DNA of 64,000 nt, taken from assembly GCA_020848905.1 (NCBI GenBank), contig JADLHG010000004.1, forward strand, positions 310,001 to 374,000. Direction: 5' to 3'. Source of the stretch: Deltaproteobacteria bacterium. Its GTDB lineage: Bacteria; Myxococcota_A; Polyangia; GCA-2747355; JADLHG01. The notes below the pieces were generated by a model. The model saw nothing but the letters and a program-made list of their open reading frames with translations. It was not told the DNA's origin and did not search any database. Below, piece after piece: positions 8,327-17,383 of this stretch (the first letter of the stretch is position 1; every line of letters starts with the position of its first letter). The position numbers and the translations under genes were made by a program.

Positions 8327-9711
8327 GTGCGCGGAAGCTCCTGCGGCTCGTGCGGCAGAATCTGCGGCGCAACCGCAAGCACAATATCCTCTCGTCGATC
8401 GGGATCGTGGTCGGCATCGCAGCCTTCGCCTTCTTCCTCTCGCTCGACGCCGGCGTGCGCAAGGTCGTCCTCGGGGAGATCTTCCCCGTGGACCGCCTGG
8501 AGGTGATCCCTCCCAAGGCCACGCTCTTCGGCAGCGGCGTTCGGCTGGACGACGCGCTGGTGTCACGCCTGCGCAACCCTCCGCCGGAGGTGGGGGCCCG
8601 GCCGAAGGCGGTCTTCGCCAAGATGAAGCTCGCGTTCCCCGCGCGCGGGTGGGGAGGGCGCAGCTTCCTCAAGCGGGATCGCGACTTCTACTTCGAGGTG
8701 AGCGGCTTCTGCGACGGCGTGGACGAGGCGATTCTCGAGGGGGAGGTCCAGCCCCCGTTCGTCTTCGAGGACGCGCTCAGCCGGCGCAAGCCCAGCCGGT
8801 GCGGCGCGGGGAACAGCTGCCCGGAGGGCTTCTTCTGCGCGTGGGACGTCTACGAGTGCCATCCGCTGATCCCGGCGGTGATCTCGCGCCACATGATCGA
8901 GCTCTACAACGGGTCCATCGCCGCGACCCACCCGGGTCTGCCCAAGATCCCCGACTTCGCCGCCAGCCTCTTTCGCGGGAAGTCCTTCACCGTCGAGCTC
9001 GGCCGCTCGTACCTCGGGAGTCAGGCGCGCCAGGGTGGCCAGCCGGTCCACCGCCAGTTCCAGCTCGTGGGGGTGAGCGACAAGGCGATCCCCCTCGGGC
9101 TCACGGTGCCGATCGGGTACGTGAAAGCCTGGAACCGGCGCTACGCCGGGGAGCTCGAGGCCACGACCTATTCGAGCGTCGTGATGGTCGTCGAGTCGAA
9201 GCGGGACATCACCGCGCTCGCGGCCCACGTGAAGAGCCTCGGCTTCGACCTGGCCGAGAGTCAGGGGGAGCGGGTCGGGCTCTTCATCACCCTGGCGACG
9301 ATCCTCTTCACGCTGATTAGCGTCATCATCGTCGGGATTTCGGCGATCAACATCGCCCACACCTTCATGATGCTCATCGCCGACCGGCGGCGCGAGATCG
9401 GCGTGCTGCGGGCCGTGGGCGCCACGCGGGGACACATCCGGAGCGTGGTCCTCGGGGAGGCCGCGGTGATCGGGTTTCTGGCCGGGGGCCTCGGGCTGCT
9501 GATCGCGCGCGCTGCCGCCTGGACCTGCGACTGGTACTCGGCGCATCGGGTGCCCGACTTTCCGTTCAAGCCGGACACCTACTTCGTCTTCTCGCCGGCG
9601 CTGGTCCTCGGGGCGCTTGGCTTCGCGGTGCTATGCTGCGTGCTCGGCGCGCTGGTTCCGGCGCAGCAGGCCGCGCGCCTGCAGCCGGCGGAGGCCCTGG
9701 CCACGCGCTGA
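8323..9711 (+). CDS. FtsX/MacB-type ABC permease with a Cys-rich insert
   Basis: 462 residues. A first transmembrane helix (about 25-45) precedes a large periplasmic domain, and three more helices lie at the C-terminus with the typical FtsX segment 'RRREIGVLRAVGATRGHIR'. This is the four-helix mechanotransmitter design of MacB/LolC permeases. Within the periplasmic domain (about residues 159-180) is a short four-Cys segment ('CGAGNSCPEGFFC' and a later Cys), unlike the standard MacB domain and reminiscent of disulfide-rich modules in myxobacterial surface proteins. It overlaps the ATPase gene by ATGA. Confidence 0.85.
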   Translation: MSARKLLRLVRQNLRRNRKHNILSSIGIVVGIAAFAFFLSLDAGVRKVVLGEIFPVDRLEVIPPKATLFGSGVRLDDALVSRLRNPPPEVGARPKAVFAKMKLAFPARGWGGRSFLKRDRDFYFEVSGFCDGVDEAILEGEVQPPFVFEDALSRRKPSRCGAGNSCPEGFFCAWDVYECHPLIPAVISRHMIELYNGSIAATHPGLPKIPDFAASLFRGKSFTVELGRSYLGSQARQGGQPVHRQFQLVGVSDKAIPLGLTVPIGYVKAWNRRYAGELEATTYSSVVMVVESKRDITALAAHVKSLGFDLAESQGERVGLFITLATILFTLISVIIVGISAINIAHTFMMLIADRRREIGVLRAVGATRGHIRSVVLGEAAVIGFLAGGLGLLIARAAAWTCDWYSAHRVPDFPFKPDTYFVFSPALVLGALGFAVLCCVLGALVPAQQAARLQPAEALATR

Positions 9712-9728
9712 CCCTCGAGAGGGCCGTA

Positions 9729-9755
9729 TTGACGTAAGGCCCCGGCTGCTATACT
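9729..9755 (+). promoter_or_regulatory. Possible sigma-70 promoter of the Ser/Thr kinase
   Basis: TTGACG (9729-9734) and TATACT (9750-9755) are separated by 15 bases, shorter than the usual 17. They lie in the 80-base gap before the kinase and stand out from the GC-rich surroundings. Confidence 0.4.
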
Positions 9756-9791
9756 ACAAAAGGCCACTATCTAGCCCCTCGAGGCCACGAC

Positions 9792-12494
9792 GTGAAGCGG
9801 CCTATTCCCTTCGGCAAGTACTACCTCCTCGAACGGATCAACGTCGGAGGCATGGCGGAGGTGTTCCGCGCCAAGGCCTACGGCGTGGAGGGGTTCGAAC
9901 GGCTCCTCGCCGTCAAGCGCATTCTCCCGAACATCGCCGAGGACGCCGAATTCATCGATATGTTCATCGATGAGGCGAAGATCGCGGTGCAGCTCAACCA
10001 CGCGAACATCGCGCAGATCTTCGACCTCGGGAAGGTAGACGACAGCCACTTCATTGCCCTCGAGTACGTGCACGGCAGGGACCTGCGCGCGATCTACGAC
10101 CGCTGCCGCGGGCTCTCGGAGACGATGCCGGTCTCCCAGGCCTGTTTCATCGTGATGAAGGTCTGCGAGGGCCTGGATTACGCGCACAACAAGCGCGACG
10201 ACCAGGGCCGCGAGATGCACCTCGTGCACCGGGACGTGAGCCCGCAGAACGTGCTCGTGTCCTACGAGGGCGAGGTGAAGCTCGTAGACTTCGGGATCGC
10301 GAAGGCCGCCGGGAAGGCGTCCAAGACGCAGGCTGGGATCCTGAAGGGCAAGTTCGGCTATATGTCTCCGGAGCAGGTCCGGGGCCTGCCGCTCGATCGG
10401 CGCTCCGACATCTTCTCCGTCGGCGTCGTGCTCTACGAGATGCTCACAGGCGAGCGCCTCTTTTACGGCGAGAGCGACTTCTCCACCCTGGAGAAGGTGC
10501 GCAACGTCGAGATCCTGCCGCCCAGCACCTACAACCGGAAGATTGGCGAGGAGCTCGAGCAGATCGTCCTCAAGGCGCTGGCCAAGGACGTCGAGGATCG
10601 CTACCAGAACGCGATCGACCTGCACGACGACCTGCAAGCGTACGTCTACACCTCGGGCGAGTTCTACGCCCGCAAGGACCTAGCGGCGTGGATGAAGCGC
10701 ACCTTCGCGCGCGAGATCGAGGAGGAGGCGCGGAAGCTCGAGGCCTACCGGCAGATGCCGGCGCCCGAGCTGAAACCGGCGCCCACGCTTCCCCCGCCGT
10801 CGGTGAGCGTTCCTTCCGTGCCGCGGCCGCCCCCCGTTCCCGGGGGAGGAAACGGTCACCCGCTGGCGAGCGCTTCCCCGATGGAGCTGCCGCGCGCGGT
10901 GGCGACGGTGGACTTCCCGAGCCCGGGTGGTGCCCCGCCGGCCCCGCTGGAGGCGCTCTCCTCCGGGGAGACGCGCCCCGTGGAAGGGGCGCCGGCGCCG
11001 CTCACGTGGGACGACGACGAGGTCGAGACCCAGATCTACGACAAACAGGGCGGGAGCGAGGACTCTGGGGCGGTGGCGCTCTCCGAGGACGCGCTCGAGC
11101 CCGACGAGGACGGACCTACTCTGGCTCCGGCGTCCTCCATCGTGCGCACCGGACCCGTCCAGGCGATCACGGGGCCTATGCCGACCGCGACGGCGCCGCT
11201 GCTCCGCGCGAGCACGGGTCCGGTGATGATGACCGGCCCTCTCGCACCGCTCGCGACGGCGGCGGCCGTGCGACGCCGGGAGCGGCGCGCGAGGACGGCG
11301 GTGTACGGGGTCATCGCGGGGGTGGTGGTGCTCTGCTGCGCGGCTGCCATCTATTACTTCGTCGTGCACGGCAAGCGGCCGGGGGGCATCTCGGTCTCGG
11401 CCATTCCCAGCGACGTTCAGGTCTTTCTCGACGGCGAACGCCAGGCCGGGACGGGAACTCCGACGGCTATCAAGGAGCTGAAGCCAGGCTTCTACATCGT
11501 GTCGGTTCGGAAGTCCGGCTACGAATCCTGGGAGAAGACGATCGAGGTCAAGGCGGGTGAGGAGACGCGCGTCACGCCCCAGCTCGAGGCGCTCGCGACG
11601 GCCTCGATCGAGCTCCGCACGCGGCCCGTCGGGGGCGAGGCCTTCCTCGACGGACGACGCCTGACGGGCTTGACGCCGATGCGGATCAGCCAGGTGACAC
11701 CCGGCCGCCACCGCCTGGAGGTCAAGAAGGGGGGCGAGTACCTGCCGTGGATCCACGAGTTCGACGTGAAGCCCGAGGAGCAGCTCCGGCTGAGCGTGAA
11801 GCTCTTGCCCCCGAAGGTGGCGGTCAAGCTGGACAGCGAGCCGAAGGGCGAGGCGTTCCTCGAACGAGACGGGCAGCGGGAGCGGCTGGGTCGCACCCCG
11901 GTGCAGATCAACCTCAGTCCGAAGTATGCGTATCGCGCGGTGGTCAAGCGGGAGGGCTACAAGGAGTGGGCCGGGGCGGTGGAGTTCGACGGGGATGCGC
12001 CGGTGAAGCTCCTCGCGAAGCTGGAGAAGGAAGGAGCGACGGCGACGGCGAAGGAGGAGCCACCTCCGCGGCCGGTGGCCTCCACCCCGAAACAACCGCC
12101 CAAGCCGAAGCCGGAGCCGCACGTGGCGGTGAAGCCCTCGCGCGAAGGAACGACCAAGCTCCGCAGTCCGGGCCGGAAGCCTGGATCTTCGAGGACCGTC
12201 AAGCCTTCCACCCCGACCAAGGTGGCTTCGACGCCCACGCCGCCGCCGACGAACCCCGAGCCGGCGGGCATGGGGACGCTGAAGGTCAACTCGAATCCGT
12301 GGACGCAGATCGTGATCGACGGCAAGGACACGGGCCTCACGACGCCGCAGGGGAAGATCCCGCTCGCCGCGGGGAAGCACAAGATTCAGCTCAAGAACCC
12401 CAAGTTCAACATCGATGAGAGCTTCACGGTGGTGATCAAGCCCGACCAGCCGACCAAGCTGGTGAAGACCTTCCAGAGCGGCAGCGCTCCGTAG
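9792..12494 (+). CDS. Membrane-anchored Ser/Thr protein kinase with four PEGA domains
   Basis: 900 residues from GTG. The N-terminal kinase domain (about 8-285) is complete: glycine loop 'INVGGMAEVFRA', Lys42, catalytic 'HRDVSPQN' (146-153), 'DFG' (166-168) and 'GYMSPEQ'. A Pro-rich linker (about 320-500) with 'TGP' repeats leads to one transmembrane helix (about 503-525). Outside the membrane come three consecutive PEGA domains (about 533-750), a Lys/Pro/Thr-rich linker and a fourth PEGA domain (about 828-900). The topology is a cytoplasmic kinase with an envelope sensor of PEGA modules, a frequent Myxococcota arrangement. It appears to be a single-gene unit with its own promoter. Confidence 0.93.
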   Translation: MKRPIPFGKYYLLERINVGGMAEVFRAKAYGVEGFERLLAVKRILPNIAEDAEFIDMFIDEAKIAVQLNHANIAQIFDLGKVDDSHFIALEYVHGRDLRAIYDRCRGLSETMPVSQACFIVMKVCEGLDYAHNKRDDQGREMHLVHRDVSPQNVLVSYEGEVKLVDFGIAKAAGKASKTQAGILKGKFGYMSPEQVRGLPLDRRSDIFSVGVVLYEMLTGERLFYGESDFSTLEKVRNVEILPPSTYNRKIGEELEQIVLKALAKDVEDRYQNAIDLHDDLQAYVYTSGEFYARKDLAAWMKRTFAREIEEEARKLEAYRQMPAPELKPAPTLPPPSVSVPSVPRPPPVPGGGNGHPLASASPMELPRAVATVDFPSPGGAPPAPLEALSSGETRPVEGAPAPLTWDDDEVETQIYDKQGGSEDSGAVALSEDALEPDEDGPTLAPASSIVRTGPVQAITGPMPTATAPLLRASTGPVMMTGPLAPLATAAAVRRRERRARTAVYGVIAGVVVLCCAAAIYYFVVHGKRPGGISVSAIPSDVQVFLDGERQAGTGTPTAIKELKPGFYIVSVRKSGYESWEKTIEVKAGEETRVTPQLEALATASIELRTRPVGGEAFLDGRRLTGLTPMRISQVTPGRHRLEVKKGGEYLPWIHEFDVKPEEQLRLSVKLLPPKVAVKLDSEPKGEAFLERDGQRERLGRTPVQINLSPKYAYRAVVKREGYKEWAGAVEFDGDAPVKLLAKLEKEGATATAKEEPPPRPVASTPKQPPKPKPEPHVAVKPSREGTTKLRSPGRKPGSSRTVKPSTPTKVASTPTPPPTNPEPAGMGTLKVNSNPWTQIVIDGKDTGLTTPQGKIPLAAGKHKIQLKNPKFNIDESFTVVIKPDQPTKLVKTFQSGSAP

Positions 12495-12499
12495 CACGC

Positions 12500-12538
12500 C
12501 CCGTTCACGGCAACACGATCGGCCTATTCCGTGCCGGG
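12500..12538. terminator. Possible bidirectional hairpin between convergent genes
   Basis: CCCG and CACGG (12500-12510) can pair with CCGTG and CGGG (12529-12538) with a small internal loop. There is no T-run on either side. Its position between the kinase stop and the SDR stop suggests a shared terminator. Confidence 0.3.
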
Positions 12539-12540
12539 CC

Positions 12541-13365
12541 CTACGCGCCGTCGCGCGGTAGCGAGGCCGGAGGCTCGGGCCGGCCGATCGTTCGGACCGA
12601 AAAGAAGCCGATCAGCCGACGTGGGACGAGTCGGGTCAGAAAGCAGATGACGCGGTTCGTCCAGCCGGGGATGACTACGCGGCGTCCGCGGAAGAGCCCG
12701 CGCAGCCCGACCTCGGCGACGCGGGCGGAGGACATGAGGGTGCGGCGCACGGTCGGCGACAGGCGTTGCTGCGCCACGTCGGAGAACTCCGTGGCGGTCC
12801 CCCCCGGACAGAGGCAGGTGACGTGGACGTTCGATCCGACGAGCTCCGCCGCGAGGGCCTCGCTGAAGGAGAGCACGTAGGCCTTGCCCGCGGCGTAGTT
12901 CGCGAAATAGGGCACGGGCATGAAGGCGCCGATCGACGCGACGTTCAGCACGTAGCTCGCGTGCGCGGCGGCGATCCGGCGCTCTAGGAAGCGATAGGTG
13001 AGCTCCGTGAGGGCGCGCACGTTGAGCTCGAGCATGCCCCTGTGCCGTTCCCACGGGGTGTGAAGGAAAGCCTGGTAGTCGGCGAAGCCGGCGTTGTTGA
13101 CCAGCACGGCCACGTCGCGCGCTTCGGAAAACGCGCGCTCCGTGACGACGGTGGCCGCACTGCCCTCGGAGAGATCGAGGGGCAAGGGCTCCACCTGGAC
13201 GCCGTGGGCCGCGGTCAGCTCTGCGGCGAGGCGCTCTAGCCGGTCGGCCCGGCGCGCGGTGACGAGCAGATGCATCCCTCGGCGGGCGAGGGCGCGAGCG
13301 AGGGCCTCACCGATCCCGCTCGACGCGCCCGTCACCACGGCCCAGCGGCCCTTCAGCTCCTGCAT
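12541..13365 (-). CDS. Short-chain dehydrogenase/reductase
   Basis: 274 residues, typical SDR length, from an ATG with a GGAGGAG ribosome site. Motifs: cofactor loop 'TGASSGIGEALARAL', 'NNAGFADY', catalytic Ser in 'NVASIGAF' and 'YAAGK' (Tyr-x3-Lys), then 'CPGGTATEF'. The Arg residues after the second strand ('TARRADRL') favour NADP(H). The closest general group is the DltE/YqjQ-like classical SDRs; the substrate cannot be read from sequence. The C-terminal 35 residues are hydrophobic and basic, which may give membrane association. Confidence 0.88.
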   Translation of the reverse strand: MQELKGRWAVVTGASSGIGEALARALARRGMHLLVTARRADRLERLAAELTAAHGVQVEPLPLDLSEGSAATVVTERAFSEARDVAVLVNNAGFADYQAFLHTPWERHRGMLELNVRALTELTYRFLERRIAAAHASYVLNVASIGAFMPVPYFANYAAGKAYVLSFSEALAAELVGSNVHVTCLCPGGTATEFSDVAQQRLSPTVRRTLMSSARVAEVGLRGLFRGRRVVIPGWTNRVICFLTRLVPRRLIGFFSVRTIGRPEPPASLPRDGA

Positions 13366-13450
13366 CCTGACTCCTCCGCGAGACGCGTTTCCGGGCGGTG
13401 CGACCGAGGCTCGGTGCGGAGGAGGACGGTACAGCGAGGCATGCGTGGTG

Positions 13451-14926
13451 TCAGCCCCCGACGGGATGGGTGAGCACCTTCAGCCCGGGGCAGGCCGCCT
13501 CGAGCATCTGGCCGGTGCGCACGAGCTGCTCGGGCGTGGGCTGGTACGAACCCGAGTTATTGTTCAGGTGGAGGACGTAGCCGCTCTCCTGGTGCTCGAT
13601 CCAGGCCTCGCCCGCGAAGCGCACGTCGTCGCTGTAGCCGGAGAGGAGGACGTGCTTGGAGAGTACCCAGTCCACCGCCTTCTTCTTCACGTCGAGCAGC
13701 GTGACGACGATGCGGTCGCCGGTGATGACCAGGTTGTACTTGCGCGGGCGCGCCTCCGTGTGCGGCAGCATCATGGCTGCGAGCGCCTGCGGCGTGAAGG
13801 TGCCGACGTCGTCGTAGCGACGCGCCAGGTGGTCTCGGATCGCCCGGACCGTCCTGCGCGAGAAGAGCACATCCCGCTTGAGCCGCGTGAAGAGGTTCGC
13901 TTCCCGCTTGGGGAAGGCGACGAGCCGGTCCGGCAGATAGGCGTCGATGGCGACCTGGGCGCGGTCGGGGACCGCCTCCCAGAGGACGTGCTGACCCCAG
14001 ACGCGGCGCAATACCGCTCCGAGGCGGCTCGGGTGCGAGAGCCGGAGGCGCGTGGTGGAGTTCATGGTGGCGGCGGCGTCCACCGGCGCCGGCTCGAGCT
14101 CCCGGGGGGCCAGGATCGGCGCGGGGGCGTGCTCCTTCTTGCCGCGCGAGGTGAGGCCCTGGACGAGCTTCTGCACCAGGCGGAATGGGCTCGACAGCTC
14201 CTTGCCGGCGACCGATGCGATGTAGTCCTCGAGCGGCTCGGCGGTGGTGCGGATGAAATCGAGCTGGACGGGGCGGCCTTCGAACTCGAGCCCTGCATCC
14301 AGGATGCGCCGGAAGAGCGACGTCGGTCGGTAGTAGCGGCCGAGCCCTTTCCCGCCGGAAGTGAAGCCCGCCGTGGCTAGGACGCGGCCGTTGGCGTTCG
14401 CGCAGCTCCAGTGCCGGTCGCCGGCGTGCTCGGTCATCGCGGTGCGCAGGGCGGTGACCGCGTGCTCCGGCAGGCCGCGAAAACGGACCAGGACCCCCGA
14501 CTGCACGCGCCCCTTGGTGTCGGCGACGTAGGCCGCCTGTCGCCGGAACATGAAGGCCGCGAACTTGACGTAGCCCTGCCGGTCCTCCGACGGGATGGTG
14601 AGGTAGACGTTCGGCTTGCCGAAGCCGAGGAACACTTCGTTCGGGCCGGCGAAGAGCTCGCGGATCGGGAAGAGCTTGAGGCCATCGAAGGGCGTTTCCT
14701 GAACGCCGCGGCGGAGGATGGCGTGCTGCGGGTCGTAGTGCGCGTCGACGACGTTCTGCGCGCGATGCCGGTAGAGCTGCTGCGGCCGAACCACGGCCCC
14801 GGCGCGGAGGCCGTCGAGCGGAGAGGGGGAGGCGCCGGCGAGTTGGGCCGGGGCCGCGTAGGCGGGCAGGACCGCCCAGAGCACCAGGATGGCGGGGAGC
14901 AGGCGTCGCGTCAGACGGGTACCCAT
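13451..14926 (-). CDS. Exported protein of unknown function
   Basis: 491 residues from an ATG with GGAGG nine bases upstream. The first 25 residues are a signal peptide ('RRLLPAILVLWAVLPAYAAPA'), with no lipobox. I recognise no domain. The C-terminal quarter has a distinctive segment, 'YVLHLNNNSGSYQPTPEQL' followed by 'CPGLKVL', after a strand-rich region ('YNLVITGDRIVVTLLDVKK'). The Asn/Gly/Tyr/Pro pattern looks like a conserved functional loop. It stands 85 bases upstream of the SDR gene on the same strand and is separated from the CysQ-like gene by 173 bases. Confidence 0.6.
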   Translation of the reverse strand: MGTRLTRRLLPAILVLWAVLPAYAAPAQLAGASPSPLDGLRAGAVVRPQQLYRHRAQNVVDAHYDPQHAILRRGVQETPFDGLKLFPIRELFAGPNEVFLGFGKPNVYLTIPSEDRQGYVKFAAFMFRRQAAYVADTKGRVQSGVLVRFRGLPEHAVTALRTAMTEHAGDRHWSCANANGRVLATAGFTSGGKGLGRYYRPTSLFRRILDAGLEFEGRPVQLDFIRTTAEPLEDYIASVAGKELSSPFRLVQKLVQGLTSRGKKEHAPAPILAPRELEPAPVDAAATMNSTTRLRLSHPSRLGAVLRRVWGQHVLWEAVPDRAQVAIDAYLPDRLVAFPKREANLFTRLKRDVLFSRRTVRAIRDHLARRYDDVGTFTPQALAAMMLPHTEARPRKYNLVITGDRIVVTLLDVKKKAVDWVLSKHVLLSGYSDDVRFAGEAWIEHQESGYVLHLNNNSGSYQPTPEQLVRTGQMLEAACPGLKVLTHPVGG

Positions 14927-15099
14927 GGCGTGCAGCCTCCGTGGCGTCGGATAGCAACCTTCGAGCCAGGGTCCTTGCGCGGAATCCCTCGCGTCTTGGT
15001 GTGGCCGGGCTGGCCCCTCGCACTGCCAGACGTGGCCGCTGGCGCCAGCGCGTGCGCACCGACGTGGGCAGGCCGGTCAGGGGCGCGGCCTGGGGCCGC

Positions 15100-15927
15100 T
15101 CAGGAGGGCCTGGGAAAAATCGGGGCGATCTGCTCCAGCACGGCGGCGTGACAGGCGCCGTTCGTGGCCAGGATGCCGCGGAGGACTCGGAGCTGATTCG
15201 GATCGTCGTAGCGGAGCGGATCCCCGAAGAGGTCGGTCATGCGCCCCCCGGCGAGGGTGAGCACGGCCTCCGGCGCGCAGATGTCCCAGAGGCGACAGTG
15301 GCTGTCGGGATTGATGTAGAGCTCGCGAACTCCCGCTGCGACGAGGCCCACCTTGAGCCCGACGCTCCCGACGTTCAGCTCGTCGGAGATCTGCAGCTTG
15401 TCCTTCACTGCGTCGATGCGAGGGCTTCGATGCGACCGGCTGGCGACGAGGCGCGCCTGCGCCGGATCCGCGATGGCGGTGGGCACGAGGGGCGCCCGCT
15501 CCGTGCCGTGGCGACGGAAGCTGCCCTGGCCCACGGCGGCCTCGTAGCTCAGCCCCGTCGCCGGCTGGTAGACCACGCCCAGCACGGGTTCACCGTCGAT
15601 GAGAAGGCCGATCATCACCGAGTACCCCTCGCGCCCGGCCACGAAGTCCCGCGTCCCATCCAGCGGGTCGACGAGCCACACCCGCCGGTAGGTGGCCCAG
15701 CTGGTCTTGTCGGCGTGCTCCTCGGCCAGGATCCCGTCGTCCGGGAAGTGCGCCCGCAGGCCCGCGAGGACGACCTCCTCGGCGGCGCGGTCGGCCTCGG
15801 TCACCGGCTCGTTGCCGGCCTTCCGCTCCACGGCGAGCGGTTGACCGAAGAAGCCGCGCAGCACCGCGCCGGCTCGCTCTGCCAGCTCGACTGCCAGACG
15901 CAGCTCGCGGTCCAGGTCCAGCGTCAC
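15100..15927 (-). CDS. cysQ: 3'(2'),5'-bisphosphate nucleotidase / inositol monophosphatase family (CysQ-like)
   Basis: 275 residues from GTG. It carries the Mg-dependent phosphatase motifs: 'PVTEADRAAEE', 'ILAEEHAD' (metal-binding Glu), 'WLVDPLDGTRDFV' (the family signature) and 'SHCRLWDICAPEAVL'. CysQ removes 3'-phosphoadenosine 5'-phosphate formed during sulfate assimilation; related enzymes dephosphorylate inositol phosphates, and sequence alone does not fully separate them. It starts nine bases after the BKACE gene, so the two probably share a transcript. Confidence 0.85.
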   Translation of the reverse strand: MTLDLDRELRLAVELAERAGAVLRGFFGQPLAVERKAGNEPVTEADRAAEEVVLAGLRAHFPDDGILAEEHADKTSWATYRRVWLVDPLDGTRDFVAGREGYSVMIGLLIDGEPVLGVVYQPATGLSYEAAVGQGSFRRHGTERAPLVPTAIADPAQARLVASRSHRSPRIDAVKDKLQISDELNVGSVGLKVGLVAAGVRELYINPDSHCRLWDICAPEAVLTLAGGRMTDLFGDPLRYDDPNQLRVLRGILATNGACHAAVLEQIAPIFPRPS

Positions 15928-15936
15928 GCTCGGTCT

Positions 15937-16794
15937 CTACGCCGCGCTCTCGAGGCCGAGCAGGCGACGCGCCTCCTCGGGCGTGGCGGGTTCGCGGCCC
16001 ACGTCGCGCGCCATCTGCGCCGCCTTGGCGACGAGGTCTCCGTTCGAGCGGGCCATCTCGCCGTTCGGGAGGTAGAAGTTGTCCTCGAGACCCACGCGCA
16101 CGTCGCCGCCGAGGGAGAGCGCGGCGGCCACCATGAGCCACTGCTCCTGGCTCAGGCCGATGACCTTCCAGGTGGAGCCGGCGGGGACGTTTTGGGCCTG
16201 AAACGCCAGATGCTGCGCGGTGGCCTTCATCCCGCCCACGACGCCGAGGATGAAGCTGAAGTCGAGCGGGGGCTTCAGGGCGCCCATCTCCAGCAGTACC
16301 TCGCTTCCGGCCACGTGGCCCGAGTCGAAGCATTCGAGCTCGGGCTTCACCCCCGAGGCGTTCATCTTCTCGAGCAGGAACAGGATGTCCTTGTAGGGGT
16401 TGGCGAAGACCATGTCGAAGACGAAGGTCTTCCGCCGCGCGCTGTACTTCGCGTAGGTCAGCGAGCCGGCGTTCAGCGCGCCGATCTCGGGGCGGTAGCC
16501 GGTGATGTGTCCCACCCGCTGTTCCATCGGAATGCCGATCGCCCCGGTGGAGAAGTTCAGCAGCAGGGGGCAAGCGGCCCGGATGGCGTCCGCGATCTCT
16601 GCGTAGCGCTCGGGGCGAAACGAGGGAGAGCCGTCGTCCTCGCGCGCGTGGATGTGCACGACGGCGGCTCCGGCCTCGTAGCAGCGTTTCGCCTCGGCGG
16701 CGTACTCGGCCGGGGTGTAGGGGATGGCAGGGCACTGCTGGCGGTTCGCCAGCACCCCGGAGATGGCGTTGGTGAGGATCACCTTGTCGCGCAT
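15937..16794 (-). CDS. 3-keto-5-aminohexanoate cleavage family enzyme (BKACE, DUF849)
   Basis: 285 residues, normal for the family. BKACE enzymes are Zn-dependent TIM barrels that condense a beta-keto acid with acetyl-CoA, yielding acetoacetate and a new CoA ester; Kce of lysine fermentation is the type member. Visible family features are 'NAISGVLA', the metal-binding 'VVHIHAREDDG' (His-x-His), 'LLNFSTGAIG', 'FDSGH' and 'VRVGLEDNFYLPNGE' with the metal-binding Glu. Other lysine-fermentation genes are absent here, so the keto acid used is unknown. Confidence 0.88.
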   Translation of the reverse strand: MRDKVILTNAISGVLANRQQCPAIPYTPAEYAAEAKRCYEAGAAVVHIHAREDDGSPSFRPERYAEIADAIRAACPLLLNFSTGAIGIPMEQRVGHITGYRPEIGALNAGSLTYAKYSARRKTFVFDMVFANPYKDILFLLEKMNASGVKPELECFDSGHVAGSEVLLEMGALKPPLDFSFILGVVGGMKATAQHLAFQAQNVPAGSTWKVIGLSQEQWLMVAAALSLGGDVRVGLEDNFYLPNGEMARSNGDLVAKAAQMARDVGREPATPEEARRLLGLESAA

Positions 16795-16950
16795 AGCAGC
16801 TCGCCTCGTGCAGGATTCCTTGCTGGATCGATCGACGACGGCGTCGTCGGGGCATCACACAATGGCGCGCGCGTACCGGTCAAGGCGAAACGAGCCGGCG
16901 CTCGCCCACTCCTTCCCCCCACGGGCGCCCAGGCTTTCTGCGCTGGCGAC

Positions 16951-16979
16951 TTGACATCCCGATCCGTCTGGCATAAGTA
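16951..16979 (+). promoter_or_regulatory. Strong sigma-70 promoter of the initiator tRNA
   Basis: A perfect -35 TTGACA (16951-16956) and TAAGTA (16974-16979) are spaced by 17 bases, about 16 bases before the tRNA. The stretch after the -10 is GC-rich, as in stable-RNA promoters under stringent control. Confidence 0.7.
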
Positions 16980-16994
16980 CTGGCCCGTCGTTGG

Positions 16995-17068
<74 letters not shown>

Positions 17069-17081
17069 CTGAAGAAGAATG

Positions 17082-17117
17082 AGAAAGCCCGTCGCGGACC
17101 CCCCCGGCGGGCTTTCT
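17082..17117 (+). terminator. Rho-independent terminator of tRNA-fMet
   Basis: A perfect 10-bp stem, AGAAAGCCCG (17082-17091) with CGGGCTTTCT (17108-17117), has a 16-base loop and sits 13 bases after the tRNA. The T-rich 3' arm supplies the tail. Confidence 0.75.
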
Positions 17118-17383
17118 TGCGTCAGGAGGTCGTTGCACACCTGATGCGTTTTCGATGGGAACGAACCGGGCGAGGGCAACACTCGCCGCGAACCGGGCTC
17201 GGGTACAGGTTCTGGCCGCTCCGCTGTCTCCTCCCGCGGATGCTTGCCCTCGCAGACCGGCTTGGTGGCGATGCGCGTGAAGGTCTGGGCGGCGAATACC
17301 GCGATCTCGAGGGGGCCGAACCAGACGCGCCGGTAGCGCCGGGTCAGCGCCTTGGGCTCGATCCGATCCCGTGGACAGTTGTC
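17118..17383 (-). other. Stretch between tRNA terminator and transposase relic, possible gene remnant
   Basis: No intact gene is present. On the minus strand, the frame downstream of the transposase stop is open for about 100 codons with plausible codon choice (containing 'YRRVWFGPLEIAVFAAQTF'), but it has no start and runs into the tRNA terminator. It may be the 3' end of a gene broken by the insertion, or chance. Confidence 0.3.

Noticed and set aside
16833-16849. 7-bp palindrome (CGACGAC/GTCGTCG) before the tRNA promoter
   Set aside because: It could be an operator of the BKACE gene, but simple GAC/GTC palindromes are frequent in such GC-rich DNA, so I did not call it.
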